Shown piece by piece: positions 20,193 through 30,935 of a stretch of 64,000 nucleotides of DNA (within the stretch, counting starts at the first letter, position 1; every line of letters starts with the position of its first letter). Position numbers and translations under genes: made by a program. The notes under the pieces were generated by a model that was not told the origin of the DNA, searched no databases, and saw only the letters and a list, made by a program, of their open reading frames with translations. This DNA comes from Gordius sp. MW1 (taxonomy: Eukaryota; Nematomorpha; Gordioida; Gordea; Gordiidae), in the NCBI GenBank assembly GCA_964036665.1, contig OZ038532.1, forward strand, positions 5,766,001 through 5,830,000, given 5' to 3'.

Positions 20193-21319
20193 AAAACATA
20201 AAAATATTGAAATTAAAATCATATGGTTTTCTTCGTTTCGTTACATTCTCATGATAGAGAAAACTGAGATATTCAATTCCATTCACAATATATTTTTGAA
20301 TTAAAAACCCGAACACGACCCCTTTTGTATTTATCGGGTTCGGGTTCAGGTTTTAAGGGTATTTTTAAAAATAAGTTCGGGTTAGGGTTCGGGTTCTGTA
20401 AAACATCGGGTTTTACCCGGTTCGGGTTCGAGTTTGGGACAAACCCCTGCTGAATATTATGGACTCGTGTAATTTGAGCAACTTTAACTTAATAATAAAT
20501 ATTACTTCGGTTTGTCAGATGTCAACAAACAAATATATAATATGTTCAATACTAAACCTATTTTACAGATACGCTTATGTGCTTCCAAAAAATTATAAAC
20601 ATTTACAACATTCAAAATCAAATTCACATGGATATCGGTTTATAACAAATGTGTAAATCTAAACTTGTCCTAGCGACAATATTGATAAATATTTTTATAA
20701 AATATATGAAATAAGTTTCTTAAAGATGTCTCTTTTGAAATATAAGTAATAAATAACATTTCATTTGCATCATGCATTTTAAGAATCTAACAAATATCTA
20801 ATAAATATATATATTTACATAATCCTATGTGTCCATAAAGATATAAAAAAGGGAAACTAGCATTAAAATACACAAAATTTGCATAGTTCCTCTAACAGTA
20901 ATTTTGTTTAGCTATTAAAAATTCAGTATTTTACTCTGAATTACTTACGGTTTATGAAGGTCAAGTAGTCTTATTTTATAAAGACCCAAAAAACCAATGA
21001 AAAGCAATGTAAGGTGAAATTTATAAATTGGTATGTTAAAATTGAATAAGTTCAGGGGCGTAAATGGGGGGGGGGGAAATTACCCACCCTTGGCAAAAAT
21101 TAAATTTTATTAAGATATCTTGTTAAATTAAGGCCTACTTCTACGAAAAATGTTGAAATGCAAACCTATGCACTTAGAGAAATTTTATTTTTAGTTTGAT
21201 AGTAATGTTTATTAAAAGCTTTGTTTATGCTCCTGCCAACAACAAGGTTATCGAATCGACCATTTAAAAACAGTATAATAAATTTTACCTAAATAATTCT
21301 TACTCTGCCATTTTCGAAA

Positions 21320-21771
21320 ATGATTATTTTATGTGCCATCCTGTTGATACAAAACTACATTTCCAACATAATTCCTCTAAATTCTCAGTTAATAAACAAC
21401 ACATCATCTATCGATTTTAATGTTGGAAATAATTCTCCCAATTCATATGAACGACACGAGTAAATTATCTAACATTATTTTTATTTAAATTTGTTTCAAC
21501 AACACACAAATTATTTTTTTATTTAATACAAAGCCCGATTTATACCTAAAGTTAACCACCGTTATCAATTGGAATTTACTTTATATATCTTTTCCTTGTA
21601 TAAAAGTATTTTAAAGCAAGAAGAATTTAGCCGAACACTGGTCATAGAGCCTATCCTGTCAATATTAAAATGAAATTGTTTCTTCATATGTTAGTATTGC
21701 TGTTAATTTCTCGATATCTACAACTCAGAGACCATGAGTTATTTGAAATTCCAATCAGCAGATTTCGTTAA
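21320..21771 (+). CDS. Candidate small secreted-protein gene, copy B (three exons)
   Basis: Exon 1 (21320-21459) begins MIILCAILLIQNYISN, a plausible signal peptide, and runs to SYERHE before GTAAAT. Exon 2 (21648-21689, 42 nt) and exon 3 (21729-21771) are separated by a 39-nt intron, similar in size to the COG3 mini-introns. Internal junctions keep the same phase, one base completing a codon. The predicted product is about 73 residues. Conservation with copies A and C is not proof, since noncoding parts are equally similar. I recognise no family; hemipteran effector genes have this short-exon style, but the link is only a guess. Confidence 0.35.
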
Positions 21772-22178
21772 AAAATAAGAAATTTTTATGCCAAATTACT
21801 TTAAACACTTATGATATTAATTGTTATGGCTGCCATAAACAAATATATAAAATCTGTTATTTTATTCTTAACTTATTAATGTTACTGAATCATTTTTAAC
21901 CTTTAAATCAATTTGTCTTTCAATTTATTTAATAAAATAATATTTAAAGTTCGATTAATGATGAGGTGGGCAAAGGAAGGATCGACGAAACATGTTCATA
22001 TCACAACTTGGCGGGGGGGGGTTCAAGTTGAAAAAAACATTGTTTTTATTCTTCGAATTCTATACATCAATAACAACGAGGCTATTATACTCTATCTCTT
22101 TGATGTTTGCAAAACCTTCGCGCCCACCCTCACCCTGGACCATATTTATTTTTCACACTTTGCCTAGTATATACCTAA

Positions 22179-23097
22179 GGGCCCGTCTTAATATACAATT
22201 CCACTTAATGGCGCCATGTTTTTTTCTGTCTAAATACATCGTTGAATCAACAATTTTAGTTTAGTTAACATATGTAGAGCCCTGCACGGGCCGTCCGAGG
22301 CCCGGCCCGATCGGGCAAATTTCAAAACATTGATCGGGCCTAGGGCTTGGGTCGGGCCTGATGGGCCAGCCCGACCCGAGGCCCGAGCCCAAAAAAAATT
22401 TGAATAAATATTAATCCAAAATATAATTACAATACAAGAAAATCCCCCTACAAATAAATATTTAGAATGTAACTACCCCCCCCCCCCCCCCCCACCACCT
22501 CATATTAATTTCTTGGTTAGCCGTGTGGGTCTATCTAAGCTATGTATGACTTTGACTATGAGTGATGATGAAATATTTAAAACAATAGAGTGTGTAGATT
22601 AAGCTTAAAAGCAAAAATAATGGTAGCTATTTTGAACAATAGAGTCAGTATGTTTTATTATTAGGGGTATTATCAACATACAAATATTAGCAGGAAGGGA
22701 GAGGGGGGTTTGGATTTGATGTTGAACGTGAATCAAGAACGCCACCCCTTACATAATTTTTATCGTAATATATTTATAAATAAATTTTTGAAATAAAATT
22801 GGTACAAATTTACATTTTTACAAAAGTCGGGCCGGGCTCGGGTCGGGCCTGAGTGAAAGAAACAAAACAAGCTCGGGCAAAAAATAAAAAAAAAAGTTTC
22901 GGGGTTGGGCTCGGGCCGATAAAATTCAATTTTGCAGGGCTCTACATACGATTATGCATTAATAAGCGTAATTAAAGGATGAATATTTATTTTATGAGCA
23001 AAAACAAAAAAATAGAACAAAAACGACGTGACGCTTGTATTTAGACGCAGCTATGTTTTAACATGCATTCGCTTTTTTAATCTAGATTCAAAATCGC
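22179..23097. mobile_element. PIF/Harbinger-like element in repeat copy B, right end lost
   Basis: Same as 15328-16280 with the left end GGGCCCGTCTTAATAT after TAA at 22176-22178. The right inverted repeat is missing: the sequence goes from AAAATCGC straight to AAGGGCTAT. Confidence 0.75.
22277..22952. mobile_element. GCCCG-rich hAT-like element (B)
   Basis: Termini AGAGCCCTGCACGGGCC and GCAGGGCTCT. The flanks ACATATGT and ACATACGA agree at six of eight positions, and at seven with the copy A right flank ACATATGA, consistent with a hAT 8-bp duplication. Contains a poly-C run near 22476-22492. Confidence 0.7.
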
Positions 23098-23315
23098 AAG
23101 GGCTATAATAATGGGCCCCCGCGTTCCCCGCCCGTTCCAAGGAAAATGAAAATAATATTTCAACGATGAGCCTTCTATTTAAAAATTTAGCTTATGGTCT
23201 CTTATTTTAATATAAATTAGGAAATTGCTTCAACTCGAATGGTTAATATATTTTACATAGCCCAATTTTAATTAAGCTTGCTTAATTTTTCAAATTCTAA
23301 CTATATATACATTGG

Positions 23316-23545
23316 GTATATATAGAGTTGTTAAATTGCTAACTTGCTTAAACTCCAGCTACCATCTGCTCGTGTTTCTGCTCGGCCCTCGAGCATTTTT
23401 ATATGCTACTGTTCTGCCTAATGCACCTAACAGCGAGCACTCATTGTGCTAACGCGCATATTAAGCAACTGAGTGTGCGTGCTCGCGTCTGGTGTTGAAG
23501 CAAGCTAGCAATTTAACAACTCTAGGTATATATATATAGTTTAGT
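23316..23545. repeat. Hairpin with GCTAACTTGCTT arms (copy B)
   Basis: Arms GAGTTGTTAAATTGCTAAC and GCTAGCAATTTAACAACTC, with a TATATAT border on both sides. Same sequence as 16507-16708. Confidence 0.6.
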
Positions 23546-24495
23546 AGAAGGTTGAAGAAGCACATAACTTTTTCGTGCAAAAAGTTCATCATTATATAAA
23601 CCATAAATTGCATAGCAATTAATATGAAGCCTGAATATTATGGACTCGTGTAATTTGAGCAACTTTAACTTAATAATAAATATTACTTCAGTTTGTCAGA
23701 TGTCAATAAACAAATATATAATATATTCAATACTAAACCTATTCTAAAGATGATACACTTATATGCTTCCAAAATTATATACATTTACAACATTCAAATT
23801 CACATGCATGGATATCGGTTTATAACAAATGTGTAAATCTAAACTTGTCCTAGCGACAATATTGATAAATTTTATAAAATATATGAAATAAGTTTCTTAA
23901 AGATGTCTATTTTGAAATATAAGTAATAAATAACATTTCATTTGCATCATGCATTTTAAGAATCTAACAAATATCTAATAAATATATATATTTACATAAT
24001 CCTATGTGTCCATAAAGATATAATAAAGGAGAAACTAGCATTAAAATAAACAAAATTTGCATAGTTCCTCTAACAGTAATTTTGTTTAGCTATTAAAAAT
24101 TCAGTATTTTACTCTGAATTACTTACGGTTTATGAAGGTCAAGTAGTCTTATTTTATAAAGACCCAAAAAACCAATGAAAAGCAATGTAAGGTGAAATTT
24201 ATAAATTGGTATGTTAAAATTGAATAAGTTCAGGGGCTTAATTGGGGGGGGGGGGAAATTACCCACCCTTGGCAAAAATTAAATTTTATTAAGATATGTT
24301 GTTTTAAGGCCTACTTCTACGAAAAATGTTGAAATGCAAACCAATGCACGTAGAGAAATTTTATTTTTAGTTTGAAAGTAATGTTTAATAAAAGCTTTGT
24401 TTATGCTCCTGCCAACAACAAGGTTATCGAATCGACCATTTAAAAACAGTATAATAAATTTTACCTAAATAATTCTTACTCTGCCATTTTCGAAA

Positions 24496-24919
24496 ATGAT
24501 TATTTTATGTGCCATCCTGTTGATACAAAACTACATTTCCAACATAATTCTTATAAATTCTCAGTTAATAAACAACACATCATCTATCGATTTTAATGTT
24601 GGAAATAATTCTCCCAATTCATATGAACGACACGAGTAATTTATCTAACATTATTTTTATTTATATTTGTTTCAACAACACACAAATTATTTTTTTATTT
24701 GATACAAAGCCCGATTTATACCTAAAGTTAAATTTACTTTATATATCTTTTCCTTGTATAAAAATATTTAAAAGCAAGAATAATTCTGGTCATAGAGCCT
24801 ATCCTGTCAATATTAAAATGAAATTGTTTTTTCATATGTTAGTACTGCTGTTAATTTTTCGATATCCACAACTCAGAGACCATGAGTTATTTGAAATTTC
24901 AATCAGCAGATTTCGTTAA
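24496..24919 (+). CDS. Candidate small secreted-protein gene, copy C (three exons)
   Basis: Exons 24496-24635, 24796-24837 and 24877-24919 mirror copy B with the same phases and a 39-nt second intron. The signal-like start and all splice dinucleotides are kept (donor GTAATT in exon 1). About 18 bases are deleted in the first intron relative to copy B. Confidence 0.35.
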
Positions 24920-25350
24920 AAAATAAGAAATTTTTATGCCAAATTACTTTAAACACTTATGATATTAATTGTTATGGCTGCCATAAACAAATATATAAAA
25001 TCTGTTATTTTATTCTTAACTTCATTAATGTTACTGAATCATTTTTAACCTTTAAATCAATTTGTCTTTCAATTTATTTAATAAAATAATATTTAAAGTT
25101 CGATTAATGATGAGGTGGGCAAAGGAAGGATCGACGAAACATGTTCATATCACAACTTGGCGGGGGGGGGGGTTCAAGTTGAAAAAAACATTGTTTTTAT
25201 TCTTCGAATTCTATACATCAATAACAACCAGACCAGGCTATAATGCCTCTATCTCTTTAATGTTTGCAAAACCTTCGCGCCTACCCTCACCCTGGACCAT
25301 ATTTGATTTTTTAACTTTGCCTAGTATATACCTAAGGGCTATATAAATGG

Positions 25351-26040
25351 GCCCCCGCGCCCCCCGCGTGTCATAAGGAAACTGGAAATAATTTTTCAAC
25401 GATGAGCATTCTATTTAAAAATTGTGCTTATGGTCTCTTTCTCTTTTTTTAATAAAAATTAGGAAATCGCACATACATACAACTCGAATGGTAAAATATT
25501 TTACATAGCCCAATTTTAATTAAGTCCCAATTAAATTCCCCACCCTTGGCAAAAATTTGAAAAGTTTTTAATTAATAACAAAATTAAATGGGTTAAAATA
25601 TTAAAGTTTAGTTAGACTTTAAGACACTTATAAAAACCTGGAAACATAATATATACATTTAATTTTTTTATTTTAATTTTTGGCAAATCACAAAATTCCC
25701 GAATATGATTGTGAAAATTGCTATAAAAAAACTTGTTTGAACATTTATTTCCCGTGAAAACACCAGACCACCCCAGGAAGTGGCTAACTAAGCGATTAAG
25801 TTTAATATAGCAATTAATTTCTTATACATATTTTAATTATTATAATTATTATGGTTTATTTTTTAAGTTGTTAGTTGAGCATATACAGACAAAACATATG
25901 CATATCTTAACATAATTAATCATTGATTATCAAAAAATATTATTTATGGTTATATATCCTATCCTATATATATAATTTTTAATCCCCTGATTAATAATCT
26001 CTAGATGATACCCTGTATTTGTCTAATAGACATAAGCAAT
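25351..26040. other. AT-rich sequence, nothing recognised
   Basis: Tail of repeat copy C and then AT-rich DNA. The short CCCACCCTTGGC words near 25542 echo those in the 3.18-kb linker. No exon-like stretch. Confidence 0.4.
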
Positions 26041-26370
26041 GAGTGGCGTAGCCGAAGGCCCTCCCCTCCCCTTAGCGAAAATTCAAAAAATGGATATAAA
26101 TAAAATATTAAATGAGTTAAAAATAATTAGTCAGATAAAAGACTAACTTATTAATATCTTAGAAGATTTATATTTATTTTTAAATTAGATTTTTGGCAAA
26201 AAGCTTTAAGCACATTTTTTTGCTTAATACCACATGCATTAATGTTCGTAGCTTTTCCATAATCAAGAAATTAAAAGCTTATTCAAAAAATAGGATATCA
26301 AGACATCGATGGAATGAATTGGCAATATTAAATAATAATAGGTAATTCTCCTACTTCACGAGAAATCTCT

Positions 26371-26524
26371 TGTGGCCCGTCAACTTGACGAAAACCATCT
26401 CGCCGAATCACCCTAGGACATTTTGTGATTTGTTGCATGGGGGACATTTTTAAATTAGGGGACATTTTTAAACTGTGGGGCATTAAATTCGGCGAGATGG
26501 TTTTCGGCGAGTTGATAGGGCACC
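26371..26524. mobile_element. MULE-like MITE with 9-bp duplication
   Basis: 154 bp, arms GAAAACCATCTCGCCGAAT and ATTCGGCGAGATGGTTTTC, perfect 9-bp duplication GAAATCTCT at 26362-26370 and 26525-26533. Confidence 0.8.
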
Positions 26525-26639
26525 GAAATCTCTATATGACAATCGCTGGGCAAATAAAAATCAAATGACAATTTATTATAATGTTCCTCATTATATTCAC
26601 AGAATTAATACCTTTATCATTTACCATATTTGTCTAAAA

Positions 26640-26965
26640 TTTAGGGCTAGAGCCCATCATGGTTTGATAACTCAATTGCCCGCCAAGGCCAGCCCAAACC
26701 CTTAAATTGCCCAATTCACTAACGCTGTCCGAACTGCCAAGCCCAAAATGACGATTTTAAATTTCAGGCATTAATTTGTCTTAATTTCGAAAGTTTTTGA
26801 TTCAATTTTAGAATTTTCATAAACAAAAAGGTGACTAAAAAATAGTAAACTGTATAAAAAATCTCATTATGGTGCCCGCCCAGGCCTACTTGAAAATCCT
26901 ATCTTACGACGGTAGCCTACCAGACCCATTGGCCGAGTGGGCCCAGCAGCGGGCCGGACTTTTTA
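26640..26965. mobile_element. Decayed GCCCG-rich hAT-like element
   Basis: Scattered GCCCGCC, CCAAGCCCAAA and CAGCGGGCCGGAC words in the same arrangement as the intact element at 54379-55438. Termini not identified. Confidence 0.45.
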
Positions 26966-27289
26966 ATTGTTTAATTTTTATTTTTAATTACAAATAAAAT
27001 GTAAAAAAAAATTCGGCAGCTTCCCCCCCCCTTGAGAAAATCCTGGCTACGCGCATAAATAAGTTAATATATAAGTCAGTACCTTAAGGACGATCTATAT
27101 TTAATAAATTCATGCTAATTACGTCCAAATTTAAATATATATTCCTACACTCTGATTATCTTAAAAAAATTTGAAGCTTAAAATAAACTATATATTTTGA
27201 TAATTTTGGCATTTTTTAGCCTATGTTCTTACGATTTTAAATAAAAAATTGAGCTAGGAACGTAGCTAAAATTAAAATCTATACTCTAT

Positions 27290-27439
27290 ATGGGCGTAGC
27301 TAAGATTGGATTTAGAGGGGGGACAAAAATGATTTGAGGGATGACAAAATAATAATTATTCAAAATTTTAGCCATAATTACATAAAGGATTAGGGGAACA
27401 GCCGCCCCTCCCTGCCACCACCCCCTGGCTACGCTTATG
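27290..27439. mobile_element. CATGGGCGTA-family MITE
   Basis: Left end TATGGGCGTAGCTAAG, internal GAGGGGGGACA and AGCCGCCCCTCC, right end CCTGGCTACGCTTATG. Confidence 0.65.
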
Positions 27440-28896
27440 ATACAATATATTTAAACATATAGATAATAAAGTTTTTATGCTTGGTTTTATTTGTTTTATT
27501 AGGGGGGGGGGGGGTATTACTTGTATTTTTTAACTAAGTTGTAAAGACTTATTATTATTCGATTATCTTCTCGATTAATTTTGGTGATATTAATTTTTAC
27601 CCTGTCAAATTTATATACAAAATGTATTTAATGAAGGCGCATTTCAGACATTAAAAATTCTTGGAAAAAGTTATACAGGGAAAAATTTAGAGAGAAAAAA
27701 AGGTTTTTCGGGGCTAAAAGGTCTTTTTTAGAACCCAAACAAGCTTTAAGTGCAAGAGTGTGAATTTTTGTATAAGAAATTGCTAGGAATAAACAGTTTA
27801 GTTGTCTTTCATGGGAACCCCCAAAGAAATATTTTAACCATGGGGCTATTGAGACCGGGGCAATAATTACCATTTTTTCATTCATATATTCAAAATAGTG
27901 CAATTTTATAAGTGCAAAACGAATCATGGGCAATATTAAGAAGATAAAAGTGGGTTAGGCAGGGGGGCAGCTGCCGCCCCCTCCAAATTTAAAAGTTTAT
28001 ATTAATCGATTTATGGTTGATTTTTTAAATCCTAATTCCACCCACTCATATTAATTCATATCCGGACTTTTACCCCCCCCCCCCCACTTTTTATTTAATT
28101 TCTGCTTTTGCCCATGAAAAGAAAATTCAAGTTTATTAAGCAAAGAAACAAAAAATTTGTTAAGGGATATAGCCAAACAAACTTTGCCTCTCCCTCTATA
28201 AAAAATATACGAAAAAACCAAAGTTGCTGAAAACATAATAATAATAAAAATAAAGATTGTTGCAGTGCATGCAAAGACTATAAATTCAACATCAGCATGA
28301 AGATTGATTTACATGCAAAGGAGGTTGCTCAATGTTAGCCCATCGATCTTGTTGCAACCATGATATTTTTATGTGTAAAATATTTGTTAATAATAAAAAA
28401 CTATGTATACAATAAGTTTATGTTAATTTTTTTCTATTTTATAGTTGTTTTAACGTTAATTGAATGTTTTCATAAAGAAAGTAACAAAAAACTACTAAGG
28501 GTCTTATAGCCCCGCTTATGAGACATGTATAGCCCCGGGGATTTTTTTGATTTCGAGAAAATGCGTTTTTTAAAAAGATGGATTGTTATAGTGTGAAAAA
28601 AATTTTTAACATAGAATTTATGACTAAAAACATTTTTATGAACAAATTTTTTTAAAATAGTTTAAACATTTTTGTCTATAACGCTTTAAATTTTTATGGC
28701 TACGATAGCCCCGGTAGTCTCCCCTATCTTTATTCACAACTGATTATTAAGGTGGGAATATGGAACCTCGCATAAAGAACTTTGCCGTAGTATCAGAAAG
28801 TCAGGCGTTTACAAATTTGAAAAGATATGGAGTTATCGTAAGCCCTCGTGGATAAAGTACTATAATAATACATTTTTATAATAATTCATTATAAAA
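27440..28896. other. AT-rich sequence with G and C runs; no supported gene
   Basis: G-run at 27501-27513 and C-run near 28072-28085 resemble interiors of the local MITEs. At 28497-28727 the words TATAGCCCCGG and TAGCCCCGGTAG are spaced like the ends of a small element. A short frame at 28760-28837 with a good donor could not be joined in phase to anything. Confidence 0.4.
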
Positions 28897-29777
28897 ATGC
28901 CAAAAACTAATTGTGTTAACGAGTAAGCCTCGAAGACATCGTTTTAATTAATTATTAATACCTTGAGATCTAGTTAAATTATAACTGTAAACTCTAGGAA
29001 GGAGGATTTACATAACAATTTTCGTATAATAATTATTATTAAGGATGCCCTCTTAATATTCAAACATTAAAAAAGTGTATTTTCTATTAACAGCGCAGAA
29101 AACATTACATTAGTCAGGACACTTCAAATTATCTATTGGAGACTCGTTATTAATGGAATATACATTGCCAAACATTACTGTAACCTTGAAAACATTTATT
29201 GTATTTTGGACGAAGATAAAGCGAATCTAACAATCACAAATAAAGCCAAAAATGAAACGTTATATCCTTTAAACCTATCAAAAATCAATTATTTAATTAG
29301 GGTATGCAATGCATTTTAAATGCAATTCTTTTATGATAACAAGCTATTTATATAACTATATATATTTTTGTTGCTTGCATTGCACCAAAGGACCCAGAAT
29401 TATCAACAAATGAAACCTTTATACATATATGTTTATATACAAATTTTAATGAGCATGAAATTTTGTTGTGTATGGCATCCTTTGATAAATTGAATGATGA
29501 GGTATTCCTTAAAAAATAATCAATAGAAGATAAAAATGAAACTTTACACGTTATTTTTTTTTTAAATGCAACAAATTTCATTTCTTTAGATTACGTATGT
29601 AGAAATTGTGGGTCAAACCTTAAAAACAAATCCTATAGGAAACATGATGTTCCCTTATACAAGTTTGCCCATTCATGTGCACAACAATGTCATTCAAATT
29701 GGTATTAAATCATGCGCAGGTAAATTATATATTTTGTTTTGCCCATTTTCATTTTAGTCATAATTAAACAAATTTAA
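28897..29777 (+). CDS. Candidate host gene of unknown function, five exons
   Basis: Exons 28897-28922, 29094-29301, 29391-29501, 29590-29719 and 29758-29777 are all open, have GT-AG borders, and their split codons agree at all four junctions. The last intron is 38 nt, in the COG3 mini-intron class. Predicted product about 164 residues: MPKTNCVND start, then IYWRLVINGIYIAKHYC, several N-x-S/T sites (NIT, NLT, NET, NLS), a strand-rich middle EHEILLCMASFDKLNDE and a hydrophobic end IQIGIKSCA. No signal peptide is evident. I recognise no family. The pattern has a faint beta-sandwich look, but I would not name it. An alternative reading of exon 4 in another frame gives a Cys-rich end with CRNC, which does not join exon 3 in phase. 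Confidence 0.55.
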
Positions 29778-30461
29778 TACATTTTGATGTATTCCTACAA
29801 CGTGCTTAAAATTATGTTTGTATATATATATGAATATAAAAGTAATTGTAATTAAAATTTAAAGAGTAATTACACAGCTCTACAAAAATTGACTTTGTGA
29901 TTACATCCTGCCATCAGACCAATAATTTTGATAGAGAATTTTGCGCTGAAAAATTGTAGTATTTAGACATTGGCGACATTAAGTAACCAAAAACACATCT
30001 AATTTAATTACATCGAGAATTTTCCATCGTGTTTCTAGAAACTTCTAGAATTCATCCCAAAAATATATATTAATGTTTTTTGTAGAGATCATCACATTAC
30101 ATTGAATTTATTCTGATCCTCACTCCATTCCATGACTTAACTACAGGATTACTTTACTCCATCCCATTTATTCTCGTTACATATCTATCCCTGTGTTTAA
30201 TTATTACTTCTTCGCTGCAAATGTTTAATCTCTTTTAATCTCGCGTTTTGTTCTTTTACCTCCAAATTGTATTCGCATGAATGCTTGATTTGTCTCCATA
30301 AAATAAGGGTTTTTTTTATATAGTGTCACTCATTACATCCAAAACTAAAAAATAATCTGTTTTTCGTTTCCCACAATGTATTTTAGATAAACGAGGTTGA
30401 AGGTGACAAAAATGCCAATTTTAAGCCTTTTTGAGGCTATATAGCCACGGCATTTTTAATA
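29778..30461. other. Intergenic, no feature recognised
   Basis: AT-rich DNA with a few clustered TTTATTCT-type words near 30095-30185. No exon chain and no clear repeat ends. Confidence 0.4.
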
Positions 30462-30935
30462 TCACTGATCTACAAAAAAATCAACCGGAAAACGGTCAAC
30501 ATATTCTGAGTTTTTTGTGGTGAACACAAATATGTTTTTCGATTTTTTCCTATACGTCAAGTTTTTTAGATATTTCGATTCAAAGTTGCGAAAATGACCG
30601 TTTTTGACCCTTTTGACGCTTAATAGAGCGATATTGAATAGATAAAAAGAAAAATATAAACCCCTAAGTGGTAGAACCAACGTAGTGTAAAACATTGAAA
30701 AATGATTTTTTCCCCTATTTTTTTTACTTTTTCCAATTTATCGAATATTAAATTAGTCCCTATGCGAAATCGCGGCATTCTTTGAGCCTCCCTCCTTCTT
30801 TATCTAATTCGCTTATATGCCTATATAACACTATACCCTTAGTGCATGTGAGTTATTGATGATATGTGGTGGGTGCAAGAGTAGTGGCTTAATACGAGCT
30901 ATTACTGTAGTAGAGAGGGAGGCAGGCGTAGTGGT
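30462..30935. mobile_element. Single arm of the palindromic element seen at 32398-33297
   Basis: Shares AAAACGGTCAACATATTC, the GTGGTGAACACAAATATG stretch, the CTAAGTGGTAGAACCAAC stretch and the GTAGAGAGGGAGG centre with the left arm at 32398. The mirror arm is missing. It abuts the LINE in its RT domain. Confidence 0.8.

Larger units (their letters stand above)
16819..20449. mobile_element. hAT element with perfect target duplication and an empty sister site
   Basis: 3631 bp, ends CAGGGGTTTGAACCCG and GGGACAAACCCCTG, duplication CTGAATAT at 16811-16818 and 20450-20457. Repeat copy B has the single, unoccupied CTGAATAT at 23631-23638, followed by the same TATGGACTCG, which proves insertion after the tandem duplication or loss from one copy. 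Subterminal CGGGTTCGGGTT repeats lie at both ends. Contains a transposase remnant and a nested foldback element. Confidence 0.93.
14281..25350. repeat. Three tandem copies of a 3.18-kb unit
   Basis: The blocks starting AATTTTATTAAGATAT at 14281, 21108 and 24284 are near-identical over long stretches. Spacing is 3176 bp between copies B and C, and about 3188 bp between A and B once the 3631-bp hAT insertion and its duplication are removed. The linker starting TATGGACTCGTG occurs at 20458 and 23639. Copy C stops early and lacks the Harbinger insertion. Unequal exchange or replication slippage is the likely origin. Confidence 0.88.
26041..27057. mobile_element. Old CGTAGCC-ended element with insertions
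   Basis: Left end GTGGCGTAGCCGAAGG and right end CCTGGCTACGCGCATAA look like the diverged ends of the CATGGGCGTA superfamily. The middle is filled by the two elements listed next. Confidence 0.45.

Noticed and set aside
21913-22264. Open frame starting MSFNLFNKIIFKV in repeat copy B, also at 25062
   Set aside because: Crosses a variable G-run that shifts the frame between copies, so the C termini differ; looks like chance reading of repeat DNA.
28760-28837. ATG exon reading MEPRIKNFAVVSESQ with a good GTAAGC donor
   Set aside because: No acceptor before the next candidate exon fits its phase, so it was not added to the gene at 28897.
29589-29705. Cys-rich reading YVCRNCGSNLK in exon 4 of the candidate gene
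   Set aside because: Needs a different phase from exon 3; the phase-consistent frame is also open and preferred. Kept only as an alternative.
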